Assembly (NCBI GenBank): GCA_965262315.1
Contig: CBDHFJ010000163.1
Coordinates: forward strand, 62,001 to 126,000
DNA from: JBCCFK01 sp965262315
GTDB taxonomy: Bacteria > Actinomycetota > Acidimicrobiia > Acidimicrobiales > UBA8592
DNA: 64,000 nt
Direction: 5' to 3'
In this document: piece after piece, positions 34,383 to 42,137 of the stretch
How positions within the stretch are numbered: position 1 is the stretch's first letter
Layout of the letters: each line of letters begins with the position of its first letter
Translations under genes and position numbers: made by a program
The notes under the pieces: generated by a model
Databases searched by the model: none
Seen by the model: the letters and a program-made list of their open reading frames with translations, nothing else
What the model was told of the DNA's origin: nothing

Positions 34383-35429
34383 TCAGATGTCGTCACAGAT
34401 GGTCCGGAGCTGTTCGATCACGGCGATGGGATCGGGCCCGATCGGGGACACGTTCAGCGTCGTCACCCCGGCCTCGGCGTAGGCGGCGACGCGCTCTCGG
34501 ACGTAGCCCGGGTCGCCGATGAGGCTGGTGGCCGCGAGCAGTTCGTCCGGGATGGCGGCGGCCGCCTCCTCCTTCCGTCCGTCGAGGTAGAGGTCCTGGA
34601 TGGTCGCCGCCTCCTCCTCCCAGCCGTATCGCGACACGAGGTCGTTGTAGAAGTTGCGGCCCTTGGCGCCCATGCCCCCGATGTAGAGCGCGGCCATGGG
34701 TCGCCCGTAGTCGCGATAGTGGCCGACCTCGGCCTCGGACCCGAAGGCCACCGATCCACCGGCGACGATGCCCATGTCGCCGAGCGCGGGATCCCGCTTC
34801 TCCTTGCCGCGCGCGATGTCGTCGCCCCAGACGTCCATGGCCCGCTCGGGAACGAAGAACACGGGGAGCCACTCGTCCGCCAGCTCAGCGGTCATCTCCA
34901 CGTTCTTGGGGCCGAGCGATGCCAGCAGGATCGGGATGTCGTGGCGCTTCGGGTGGTTGATGATCTTCAGTGGCTTGCCGAGCCCGGTGCCCTGCTCCGG
35001 CGGGAGCGGGAGGGTGAAGACATCGCCGTCGTGGGTGACGGGCTCTTCTCGCCGCCATACCTTGCGGCAGATCTCGATCACCTCTCGGGTGGTCTGGATG
35101 GGCTTGGTGTAGCGCATTCCGTGCCAGCCCTCGATGACCTGGGGCCCCGAGGCGCCGAGCCCGAGGATGAACCGACCCTCGCTCAGCGTGTCGAGACCGA
35201 CAGCGGTCTGGGCGAGCAGCGATGGTGTGCGGGTGTAGACCGGCAGGATCCCCGAGGCGATCTGGATGCGCTCGGTGATCGAGGACAGGTAGCCCATCAC
35301 GCTGACCGCGTCGAGGCCGTATGCCTCGGCGACCCAGACCATGTCGACTCCGGCTCGCTCGAGTTCGGGCACCTTCGCGAGCTGGGCGAGTGGGTCGCGC
35401 GCGTACTCGATGGACATGCCGATCTTCAT
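34383..35429 (-). CDS. F420-dependent LLM oxidoreductase, Rv3520c-like (paralogue)
   Basis: A 348-residue luciferase-fold enzyme clearly related to the protein at 26860-27882. Shared landmarks are GLGASGPQVIEGWHG, GTGLGKPLK, LGPKNVEMTAELADEWLP and ALYIGGMGAKGRNF. CCAGGAGGAACCCC precedes the ATG, an excellent ribosome site. It stands alone between the AlbA-like gene and the VTT-GT2 fusion. The substrate is unknown; the paralogue suggests two related F420 reactions. Confidence 0.88.
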   Translation of the reverse strand: MKIGMSIEYARDPLAQLAKVPELERAGVDMVWVAEAYGLDAVSVMGYLSSITERIQIASGILPVYTRTPSLLAQTAVGLDTLSEGRFILGLGASGPQVIEGWHGMRYTKPIQTTREVIEICRKVWRREEPVTHDGDVFTLPLPPEQGTGLGKPLKIINHPKRHDIPILLASLGPKNVEMTAELADEWLPVFFVPERAMDVWGDDIARGKEKRDPALGDMGIVAGGSVAFGSEAEVGHYRDYGRPMAALYIGGMGAKGRNFYNDLVSRYGWEEEAATIQDLYLDGRKEEAAAAIPDELLAATSLIGDPGYVRERVAAYAEAGVTTLNVSPIGPDPIAVIEQLRTICDDI

Positions 35430-35544
35430 GGGGTTCCTCCTGGCCCTCGACGCTGCAGGGACCGTAGCCGAGCCCTGATCGCACGGGACCAGCCCCCCTC
35501 AACCTTTCGTCGCCGAGGCCGATGGAAGCGGGTGCGTTTCGTCG

Positions 35545-35605
35545 GGGTGCCGGACCGGAAGATGTCGGCCGAGTTGTGCAGGGTGCCGGACTCGAAAATG
35601 TCGGC
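35545..35605. repeat. 25-bp direct repeat with a 36-bp period
   Basis: A 25-base unit starting GGGTGCCGGAC and ending ATGTCGGC occurs at 35545-35569 and 35581-35605 with three differences. It lies upstream of the VTT-GT2 gene in a 221-base gap. It could be a paired regulator site or the degenerate end of an insertion sequence. Confidence 0.7.
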
Positions 35606-35650
35606 TCCTGCTAGGGTGCGGCTTCGGTCGTGGCCTTCGGAGAGAGCGGC

Positions 35651-37153
35651 ATGAGCTCGAGTCGAATGGGGCGGTTGGTCCCCACCCTGCTCGCGGTTGC
35701 GGCGTTCGCCGCGTCCGTCGCGGTGGCGTGGCTGGTGCTCGACGTCGACAGCGTCGAGTCGGTGAGCCGGGACTCCGGCGTCGTCGGACTGCTGATCTTC
35801 TACGTGGCGTACGTGGTGGCCACGATGGCGGTGCTCCCGTCGACCGCCTTCAACCTCGCGGCAGGAGCCATCTTCGGCCCCGCGGTGGGTCTGCTGGTGG
35901 CCACAGCGGGCGCGTTGTCGTCGGCCTTCGTCACCATCGTCGCTCGCCGCCTCCCGGGCGCGCACCGCTTCCGTGACCGGGTCGAGCAACGCTGGCCCAC
36001 GTTGTCGAGTCGTCTCGCCGACGGCGGCACCAGCTACATCCTGGCCCTCCGGCTGTTCCCCATCATCCCGTACGGCCTGGTCAGCTACGCCTCGTCGGTG
36101 AGCCGGGTCGATCGCCGAGCATTCGCACTCGGGTCCGCCATCGGCACGCCCATCGGTCTGGCGCCGTTCGTGTTCCTGGGTGCCTCCGGTCAGCGTGCGC
36201 TCAGCGGCGGCACCCTGGTTCCGCTCATCGCATCGCTGTCGATGCTCGCCGTCCTCGTGGTCGGCGGTGCCTGGTATCGGCGCCGCGATCTCACCGTCGG
36301 CGACGGCGCGGCGCCGCGACGGATCGCCCCGACGTTGGACACCGCCTGGGACGAGCTGCCCCATGGCGAACCCGAGGAGCCGATCGAGCTCTCGGTCGTC
36401 TTCCCCAGCTACAACGAGGCCCAGCGGCTGCCGCCGACGCTGCTCGACGCGGTGACCTATCTGTCCGAGCGGGGCACGACCTTCGAGATCATCGTCGCTG
36501 ACGACGGGTCCAGCGACGGCACACCCGCCATCGTGCAACAGGTCGCGAAGATCGTGCCCGAGGTCCGGCTCGTTGCCAATCCGAAGAACTTCGGCAAGGG
36601 CTACGCGGTCCGCACCGGCATCGCGAACTCGCGCGGTCGCGTCGTGGTGTTCAGCGACTCCGACGGCTCGACGCCCATCGGTGAGCTGGAGCGGCTGCTC
36701 GAGGCGATCGACAACGGCGCCGACGTGGCCATCGGGTCGCGGGTGGTCGACGGGCCCGGGATCGTGCGCGAGACCCAGGCCCACCGAAAGTTCATCGGCC
36801 GCGTGTTCAACGGGATCGTCAGCACCCTGTTGCTGCCGGGTCTGAAGGACACGCAGTGCGGCTTCAAGATGTTCACGCGCGAGGCCGCTGACGCGATCTT
36901 CACCCGCCAGCGCCTCGACGGCTTCAGTTTCGATGTCGAGATCCTGTTCATCGCCCGCCGCCTCGGCCTCACGACGGCCGAGGTCGGGGTGAACTGGTTC
37001 GACGTGGCGGGCTCGAAGGTCCGGATCATCCGCGACAGTGCGAGGATGCTCCGCGACACCCTGTTGATCGTGTTCCGGGACCTCACCGGGCGCTACGCGT
37101 TCGGCGGCGCACCGTCGAACGACGACGGCAAGTCGCTCGTCTCCACGAGCTGA
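35651..37153 (+). CDS. VTT (DedA/TVP38)-like membrane domain fused to a family 2 glycosyltransferase
   Basis: A 500-residue two-part protein. Residues about 1-215 are a polytopic VTT/SNARE-associated domain with FNLAAGAIFGPAVGLL and LRLFPIIPYGLVSYASS. Residues about 245-480 are a GT-A transferase like dolichyl-phosphate glucosyltransferases, with FPSYNEA, VADDGSSDGT, a DSDGST metal site and QCGFKMFTREAA. It probably makes a polyprenyl-phosphate sugar and may help it move or flip. I chose the ATG at 35651 because GGAGAG precedes it; a GTG seven codons upstream is possible. The next gene starts on its stop (TGATG). Confidence 0.83.
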   Translation: MSSSRMGRLVPTLLAVAAFAASVAVAWLVLDVDSVESVSRDSGVVGLLIFYVAYVVATMAVLPSTAFNLAAGAIFGPAVGLLVATAGALSSAFVTIVARRLPGAHRFRDRVEQRWPTLSSRLADGGTSYILALRLFPIIPYGLVSYASSVSRVDRRAFALGSAIGTPIGLAPFVFLGASGQRALSGGTLVPLIASLSMLAVLVVGGAWYRRRDLTVGDGAAPRRIAPTLDTAWDELPHGEPEEPIELSVVFPSYNEAQRLPPTLLDAVTYLSERGTTFEIIVADDGSSDGTPAIVQQVAKIVPEVRLVANPKNFGKGYAVRTGIANSRGRVVVFSDSDGSTPIGELERLLEAIDNGADVAIGSRVVDGPGIVRETQAHRKFIGRVFNGIVSTLLLPGLKDTQCGFKMFTREAADAIFTRQRLDGFSFDVEILFIARRLGLTTAEVGVNWFDVAGSKVRIIRDSARMLRDTLLIVFRDLTGRYAFGGAPSNDDGKSLVSTS

Positions 37154-38715
37154 TGGCGGCCTCCGCGAACGTCGAGCCGTCGGCGACCTGGCGCACCTTC
37201 ACCCCGGTGGCCTGGGCCGTGGTGCTCGGCGCAGTGATCGCCCGGTTCTTCCGGCTCGATCATCAGAGCCTGTGGATCGACGAGGGCTACAGCGTCGCCT
37301 TCAGTGATGGCGATCTCGGGTCGGTGCTCGACGAGCTCATCGAGACCGATCTGAGCGACCGCTTCCACATCCCCTTCTACGTGGTGCTGAACCTGTGGCG
37401 GGCCGTGTTCGGCGACTCGGTGTTCGCCATGCGGACACTGTCGGTCCTGTTCGGTCTGGGCGTGGTGGCGATGGTCGCCCTCACGGCTCGGCGCCTGTTC
37501 GGTGCCCGGGGCGCGCTCGGTGCCGCAGCCGTGGTGGCCTTCGGCAGCTGGTTCGTGCACTACAGCCAGGAGCTGCGCGACTACGCCGCCGGCACGCTCA
37601 TGGTCAGCTGCATGTTGTACTTCTTCACCGCCGACGTCCTGCTCGATGATCGCCGGCAGGTCGTGCGCTGGATGCTGGCAGTGGTCACCGCCATCGGGAT
37701 CTTCTTCAACATCCTGGTCCTGTGCGCGGCGGCGGCGTTCGGACTCGTCCACATCTGGGTCCGTCGCGACGTGCGCGAGGTCGTGCGGTTCTGGTGGCCG
37801 AGCGCGTTGCTCGCGGCCGGCCCCTTGCTCTTCTACCTGAGTTCGCCGGTGGCCACCGATCCCAGCCAGATCGGCGTGTCCCGTTCGACCACGGCGGTGC
37901 CGGTCAACATGGCGTACTCCCTGTTCGGCCTGCTGTTCGGGACCACCTACGGCCCGCCCCAGCAGGATCTCCGCATCGATCGCGGCGCTGCCGTGCGAGA
38001 CAACCTGCCCGCGCTCGCACTGGCGGGTCTGGTCGGGCTGGCCCTGCTCGCCGGAGTGCTGGCCCTGTGGCAACGGGGGAGTGACCGCGCTGCGCCGTCG
38101 GTGCGCGGGCTGACCCCGATCCGCCTGCTCGTGACCTTGACCGTGGTGCAGTTGGTCATCGGGGTCGGGTTCGCGCTCTACACCGACCTCAACTGGCTGC
38201 CCCGCCACTCCTTCTTCCTGGCACCGGCCATCGCGGTGCTGATCGGCGGGTTGATCGCCCAGCTCGCCGACCTCGACCTCCCGATCCGTCGGCTCGTGCT
38301 GGGTGGGCTGGTCGGGCTGGCCGTCCTGAACCTGTGGTCACTGGTCAACTACTACGCCGTCGACCGGTATGCGCGCGACGACTTCGCCGCCGCCGTCGAC
38401 CACGTGGTCGAGAGCCGCGAGCCCGGCGACGTGTCGATCATCATGGGTGCCGTTGGCGACGACCGCCTCTTCGACTTCTACGGCGACGAGGTCACGATCG
38501 ATGGCCGCATCGCAGGGGTCGACGGCTCACCGAACCTCGCCGATGCGGTGTTCGACGTGTCCGACGGGGCCGACACCGTCATCCTCGCGGTCTCGCGCGA
38601 ATACACCCTCGGGGAGATCGGGATCGTGCCCACGGCGATGGCCGAGCGCTACGAGCTGACCGAGACCGAGGTGTTCCAGGGTCTCCACGTGTACCGCTTC
38701 GACCTCGCGGGCTGA
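37153..38715 (+). CDS. GT39/ArnT-like membrane glycosyltransferase
   Basis: A 520-residue polytopic membrane protein of the PMT/ArnT superfamily, which uses polyprenyl-phosphate sugars. The first extracytoplasmic loop carries LWIDEGYSVAFS with the acidic DE pair, and HYSQELRDYA follows as in GT39-like proteins. About eleven hydrophobic helices and a C-terminal soluble domain of about 120 residues are seen. Its ATG overlaps the stop of the VTT-GT2 gene, so the fusion probably makes the lipid-linked sugar that this protein transfers outside. A terminator hairpin follows. Confidence 0.82.
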   Translation: MAASANVEPSATWRTFTPVAWAVVLGAVIARFFRLDHQSLWIDEGYSVAFSDGDLGSVLDELIETDLSDRFHIPFYVVLNLWRAVFGDSVFAMRTLSVLFGLGVVAMVALTARRLFGARGALGAAAVVAFGSWFVHYSQELRDYAAGTLMVSCMLYFFTADVLLDDRRQVVRWMLAVVTAIGIFFNILVLCAAAAFGLVHIWVRRDVREVVRFWWPSALLAAGPLLFYLSSPVATDPSQIGVSRSTTAVPVNMAYSLFGLLFGTTYGPPQQDLRIDRGAAVRDNLPALALAGLVGLALLAGVLALWQRGSDRAAPSVRGLTPIRLLVTLTVVQLVIGVGFALYTDLNWLPRHSFFLAPAIAVLIGGLIAQLADLDLPIRRLVLGGLVGLAVLNLWSLVNYYAVDRYARDDFAAAVDHVVESREPGDVSIIMGAVGDDRLFDFYGDEVTIDGRIAGVDGSPNLADAVFDVSDGADTVILAVSREYTLGEIGIVPTAMAERYELTETEVFQGLHVYRFDLAG

Positions 38716-38738
38716 CGACCGGAGCCTCCACGCGAACC

Positions 38739-38760
38739 CGCGCCCCGGCGTCGGGGCGCG
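38739..38760. terminator. Hairpin between convergent genes
   Basis: CGCGCCCCG pairs perfectly with CGGGGCGCG around gcgt, about 25 bases after the stop of the membrane transferase and before the stop of the convergent thiolase. Confidence 0.65.
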
Positions 38761-38791
38761 GACCGCAGATCTTCAGGTGTGGCGTCTGTCG

Positions 38792-39943
38792 TCAGCGGCT
38801 GAGGATGGTCACGCCGCTGATGCCGGGAGCACCGTAGACGTGGGTGTAGGCGACCTTCGGGTCGTTCGGCACCTGACGCTTGCCGGCCTGACCACGCAGC
38901 TGCAGCACGTTCTCGTACACCTGCCGCAGGCCCGAGGCGCCCACGGGCTCGCCGTTGGCGAGGCAGCCGCCGTCGGTGTTCACCGGGAAGCGGCCACCGA
39001 TCTCGGTTTCGCCCTGCTGGATCATGCGCTCCTGTTCGCCGTGCTCGCAGAACCCGTTCTCGGCCATGTGCATGATCTCGGCACCTGCCTCGGTGTCCTG
39101 GAGCTGGGCGAGGTCCATGTCCTCGGGGCCCATGCCGGCCATCTCGAAGGCTGCCTTGGAGGCGTCCACCGTGGGGCCGACGCCGTCGTCGAGGGCGATC
39201 CACGGCGCCATGACCTCGAAGCTGCCCCAGCGGCGGCTGCGGACCGCCGCAGCGTTCAGGTAGATCGGGGTGTCGGTGTACTTGTGGGCCTGGTCGGCCT
39301 TGGCCAGCAGGAGGGCCACGCCGCCCTCGGCGGGCGAGCAGAACATGAACTTGGTCAGCGGGTAGCTGAGCATCTCCGACTCGAGGATCTGGTCCTCGGG
39401 GATGGGCTGGCGGCGCCATGCGTTCTCGTTGTGCTCGGCGTTGCGGAACGCCTTGGCAGAGATCTTGGCCAGCGTGGAGTGCGAGATGTCGTACTGCTCC
39501 ATGTAGCGGTTGATCTTCATGCCGAAGAACTGGGTGGTGAGCGCCAGGCCGTTCTTGCCGTACCAGCTACCGAGGCCGCCGGCCTTGGTGTCGACCCGGA
39601 AGGCACCCCGCTCGTGCTTGTCGTAGCCGATGGCGATGCCGAGGTCGTAGGCGCCCGAGGCGATGGTGTTGTAGGCCGAGAACAGCGCCGACCCGCCCGT
39701 GGCGCAGCCGTTGGCGACGTTGATGAACTGGAGGCCGGTGAGCCCCAGCTTCGACACCATGGTGTCGGCGGCGCCCGCGGCGGCGCTGCCGCCGAACGCG
39801 AACTGCACGTCCTTCCACTCGATGCCTGCGTCCTTGCATGCCTGGCGCACGGCGTAGACGCCCTGCTCCTGGCCACTGCGCTCGGGCGTGCGCCCGAAGG
39901 GGTGCATCCCGATGCCGACGATGGCGACTTCCGGCTTGCTCAT
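38792..39943 (-). CDS. Thiolase-like lipid-transfer protein (Ltp/SCP-x type)
   Basis: A 383-residue thiolase-fold protein. The nucleophile segment NGCATGGSAL keeps the Cys. In the C-terminal motif where thiolases have GHP the sequence reads ANGEPVGASG, so the catalytic His is Glu. This variant is usual in actinobacterial lipid-transfer/SCP2-thiolase-like proteins, some of which pair with DUF35 proteins as aldolases in sterol side-chain breakdown. GGAGCCAACCA precedes the ATG. The DUF35 gene lies 40 bases upstream on the same strand, a typical pair. Thiolysis or retro-aldol activity cannot be decided from sequence. Confidence 0.85.
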   Translation of the reverse strand: MSKPEVAIVGIGMHPFGRTPERSGQEQGVYAVRQACKDAGIEWKDVQFAFGGSAAAGAADTMVSKLGLTGLQFINVANGCATGGSALFSAYNTIASGAYDLGIAIGYDKHERGAFRVDTKAGGLGSWYGKNGLALTTQFFGMKINRYMEQYDISHSTLAKISAKAFRNAEHNENAWRRQPIPEDQILESEMLSYPLTKFMFCSPAEGGVALLLAKADQAHKYTDTPIYLNAAAVRSRRWGSFEVMAPWIALDDGVGPTVDASKAAFEMAGMGPEDMDLAQLQDTEAGAEIMHMAENGFCEHGEQERMIQQGETEIGGRFPVNTDGGCLANGEPVGASGLRQVYENVLQLRGQAGKRQVPNDPKVAYTHVYGAPGISGVTILSR

Positions 39944-39983
39944 TGGTTGGCTCCTGTCAGCTCGATCGTGTGGATGCCGCGGC

Positions 39984-40409
39984 TCAGCCGGCGACGGGTG
40001 AGAAGGCGAAGGTCATGACCTCGTTGCCGTCCTCGTCGGTGTAGAGGGGGATGAACGTGAGCTCCATCTCCATGCCGATGGAGAGCTCGTCCTTGTCGGC
40101 GGTGGTGAGGCGGGTCTCCACCTTCACCTCACCGGGGAGCTCGACGTAGCCCACGCCGAAGGGTTCGAAGTTCTCGACGTCGCCGGCGTAGGGCGGTGCC
40201 TTGGGCGGGAAGCCCTGAATGGTCCAGGTCCACAGGGTGCCTCGTGTACCCAGCTCGCGCTCGATCGTGTCGTCCGACGTGCATCGGGGGCAGCCCGACT
40301 GCGCCGGGAACAGCACGGCCCCGCAGTCCTGGCACTGCGAGCCGATCAGGCGAGGGTCGTCCGACGGCCAGGTGAACAGTCCTTCTTCGATCGGGATCTG
40401 GGTCCCCAC
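39984..40409 (-). CDS. DUF35 OB-fold/zinc-ribbon protein
   Basis: A 141-residue partner protein. A rubredoxin-like zinc ribbon with CxxC pairs (CQDCG, then CPRC) lies at about 26-45 and an OB fold follows, ending in PVAG. Such proteins bind acyl-CoA and activate Ltp-type thiolases. I set the start at the GTG at 40409, which has GGGAGG four bases upstream; a TTG ten codons further out lacks a ribosome site. It heads the two-gene operon with the thiolase-like protein. An AT-rich stretch with ATCAA repeated eight bases apart (40435-40447) lies just upstream and may hold the promoter. Confidence 0.85.
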   Translation of the reverse strand: MGTQIPIEEGLFTWPSDDPRLIGSQCQDCGAVLFPAQSGCPRCTSDDTIERELGTRGTLWTWTIQGFPPKAPPYAGDVENFEPFGVGYVELPGEVKVETRLTTADKDELSIGMEMELTFIPLYTDEDGNEVMTFAFSPVAG

Positions 40410-40494
40410 GGCGCCTCCCTCGGCGGATTCACATATCAAGCGATCAATTTAGCCGCGACGCGCCGGTGACGCACTGGGCGAGTGCCCCACCGCG

Positions 40495-42060
40495 TCAGAT
40501 CGAGCGTCCGGTGCCCGCCCAGTACGGTGCCCTGAGCTCGCGCTTGAGCACCTTGCCGGTGCCGGTTCTCGGCATCTCGGCGACGAAGTCCACGCTGCGG
40601 GGCCGCTTGTAGCCGGCCAGCTTCTCGGTGCACCGGCGCAGGAGCTCACCGGCCAGAGTGTCGGTGGCCTCCACCCCGGGGCTCACCTCGACGACGGCCT
40701 TGACCTCTTCACCGAACTCGTCGTTCGGCACGCCGATGATCGCCACGTCGGCCACGTCGGAGTGCTCGGCGATGACGGCCTCGATCTCGGCGGGGTAGAT
40801 GTTCACGCCGCCCGAGATGATCATGTCGATCTTGCGGTCGGAGAGCCACAGGTAGCCCTCGTCGTCGAGATACCCCACGTCGCCGGTGGTGAACACCCCC
40901 GGCTCGAGGTGCGCCTCGGCGGTCTTCTCCGGGGCGTTGTGGTACTCGAAGTCCATGCCCATGGTGTTGCGGAAGTACAGGGTCCCCTCGTCGCCGACCC
41001 CCAGCCGGGTTCCCTCCTCGTCCACCACGATGACCTCGACGACCTCGAGCGGCTTCCCCACCGAACCACCCTTCCGCAGCCAGTCGTCCGCGCGGATGGT
41101 GGAGATGAACGAGCCCTCGGTCGAGCCGTAGTACTCGTGCACGACCGGACCGAACCAGTCGATCATCGCCTGCTTCCAGGCCGGCGGGCATGGCGCCGCG
41201 CCGTGCCAGACCGCGACCAGCGTGCTCGAGTCCAGCGCGTCGCGTTCGGCGTCGGAGCAGTCGAGCATGCGTTTGAACTGGGTGGGCACGAGGTGGACGT
41301 TGGTGATCGCTGCCTCGCCGATGAGCCGGACCGTCTCTGCCCCGTCGAACTTGTGACGCATGACGACCGACGACCCGTTGACCATCGGGAAGAACGTGAA
41401 GGCCCACTGCGCGGAGTGGTAGACGGGGCCGACGAGCAACGAGCGTCCACCGGAGGGCACGTACTCACTCATGCCCGAGGCGATCAGCTGCATCACCTCG
41501 GTGGGGATGTCGGCGTTGCCGGCGAGTGAACCCCGGACACCCTTCGGACGGCCGGTCGTGCCCGAGGTGTAGAACATCGGGCCGCCCAGCCGTTGCGCGT
41601 CGTCGTCGAGGTCGGTGTCGGCCGCCGACGCGAGCGCCTCTTCGTACGGTTGGAATGGCTCGGCCGCAGCGTCGCCCACCAGGAGGGCGAGTTCGACCCC
41701 GGCCGCCCGGTCGTCGCCGAGCGCCTCGCTCGCCAGGTCGGCGAAGCGGGACCCCGCCACCAGCGCCCGGGCGCCCGAGTCCTCGAGGACGTACGCCACC
41801 TCGTCGGCCACCCAGTGCCAGTTGATGGGCACGTAGGTGATGCCTGCGTGCGCGCACGCCTGGAACAGCTCGAAGCACTCGCGGCGGTTGCCCATGAGCA
41901 TCGCGACCGTGTCGCCCGCGCCGACGCCGGCGTCGGACAGGACGTTGATCAGGCGTCGGGTGCGCTCGTGGAGCTCGCTCCAGGTCGTCTCGCCGTACTC
42001 GTCGGCAATGGCGACGTCGTCGGGCTTGTCTGCCGCAAGGGTGTCCAACAGCTTGGGCAT
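40495..42060 (-). CDS. AMP-dependent acyl-CoA synthetase
   Basis: A 521-residue ANL-family enzyme. It has FYTSGTTGRPKG at about 167-178, YYGSTEGSF in the adenylate site, ISGGVNIYPAEIE and a catalytic Lys in TGTGKVLKREL. The ATG at 42060 is preceded by GGAGGCCACG; the open frame upstream is rejected. Transcription may begin at a TATAGGGT-like sequence about 35 bases upstream. It follows the thiolase/DUF35 operon on the same strand and may activate the same class of acids. Substrate unknown. Confidence 0.9.
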   Translation of the reverse strand: MPKLLDTLAADKPDDVAIADEYGETTWSELHERTRRLINVLSDAGVGAGDTVAMLMGNRRECFELFQACAHAGITYVPINWHWVADEVAYVLEDSGARALVAGSRFADLASEALGDDRAAGVELALLVGDAAAEPFQPYEEALASAADTDLDDDAQRLGGPMFYTSGTTGRPKGVRGSLAGNADIPTEVMQLIASGMSEYVPSGGRSLLVGPVYHSAQWAFTFFPMVNGSSVVMRHKFDGAETVRLIGEAAITNVHLVPTQFKRMLDCSDAERDALDSSTLVAVWHGAAPCPPAWKQAMIDWFGPVVHEYYGSTEGSFISTIRADDWLRKGGSVGKPLEVVEVIVVDEEGTRLGVGDEGTLYFRNTMGMDFEYHNAPEKTAEAHLEPGVFTTGDVGYLDDEGYLWLSDRKIDMIISGGVNIYPAEIEAVIAEHSDVADVAIIGVPNDEFGEEVKAVVEVSPGVEATDTLAGELLRRCTEKLAGYKRPRSVDFVAEMPRTGTGKVLKRELRAPYWAGTGRSI

Positions 42061-42137
42061 CGTGGCCTCCGTCCGCATCCGGGTCGGGCGGACCCTATAC
42101 GAACGACTCCGAGGATGGCGAGGGGGGCCGGGCAGCC

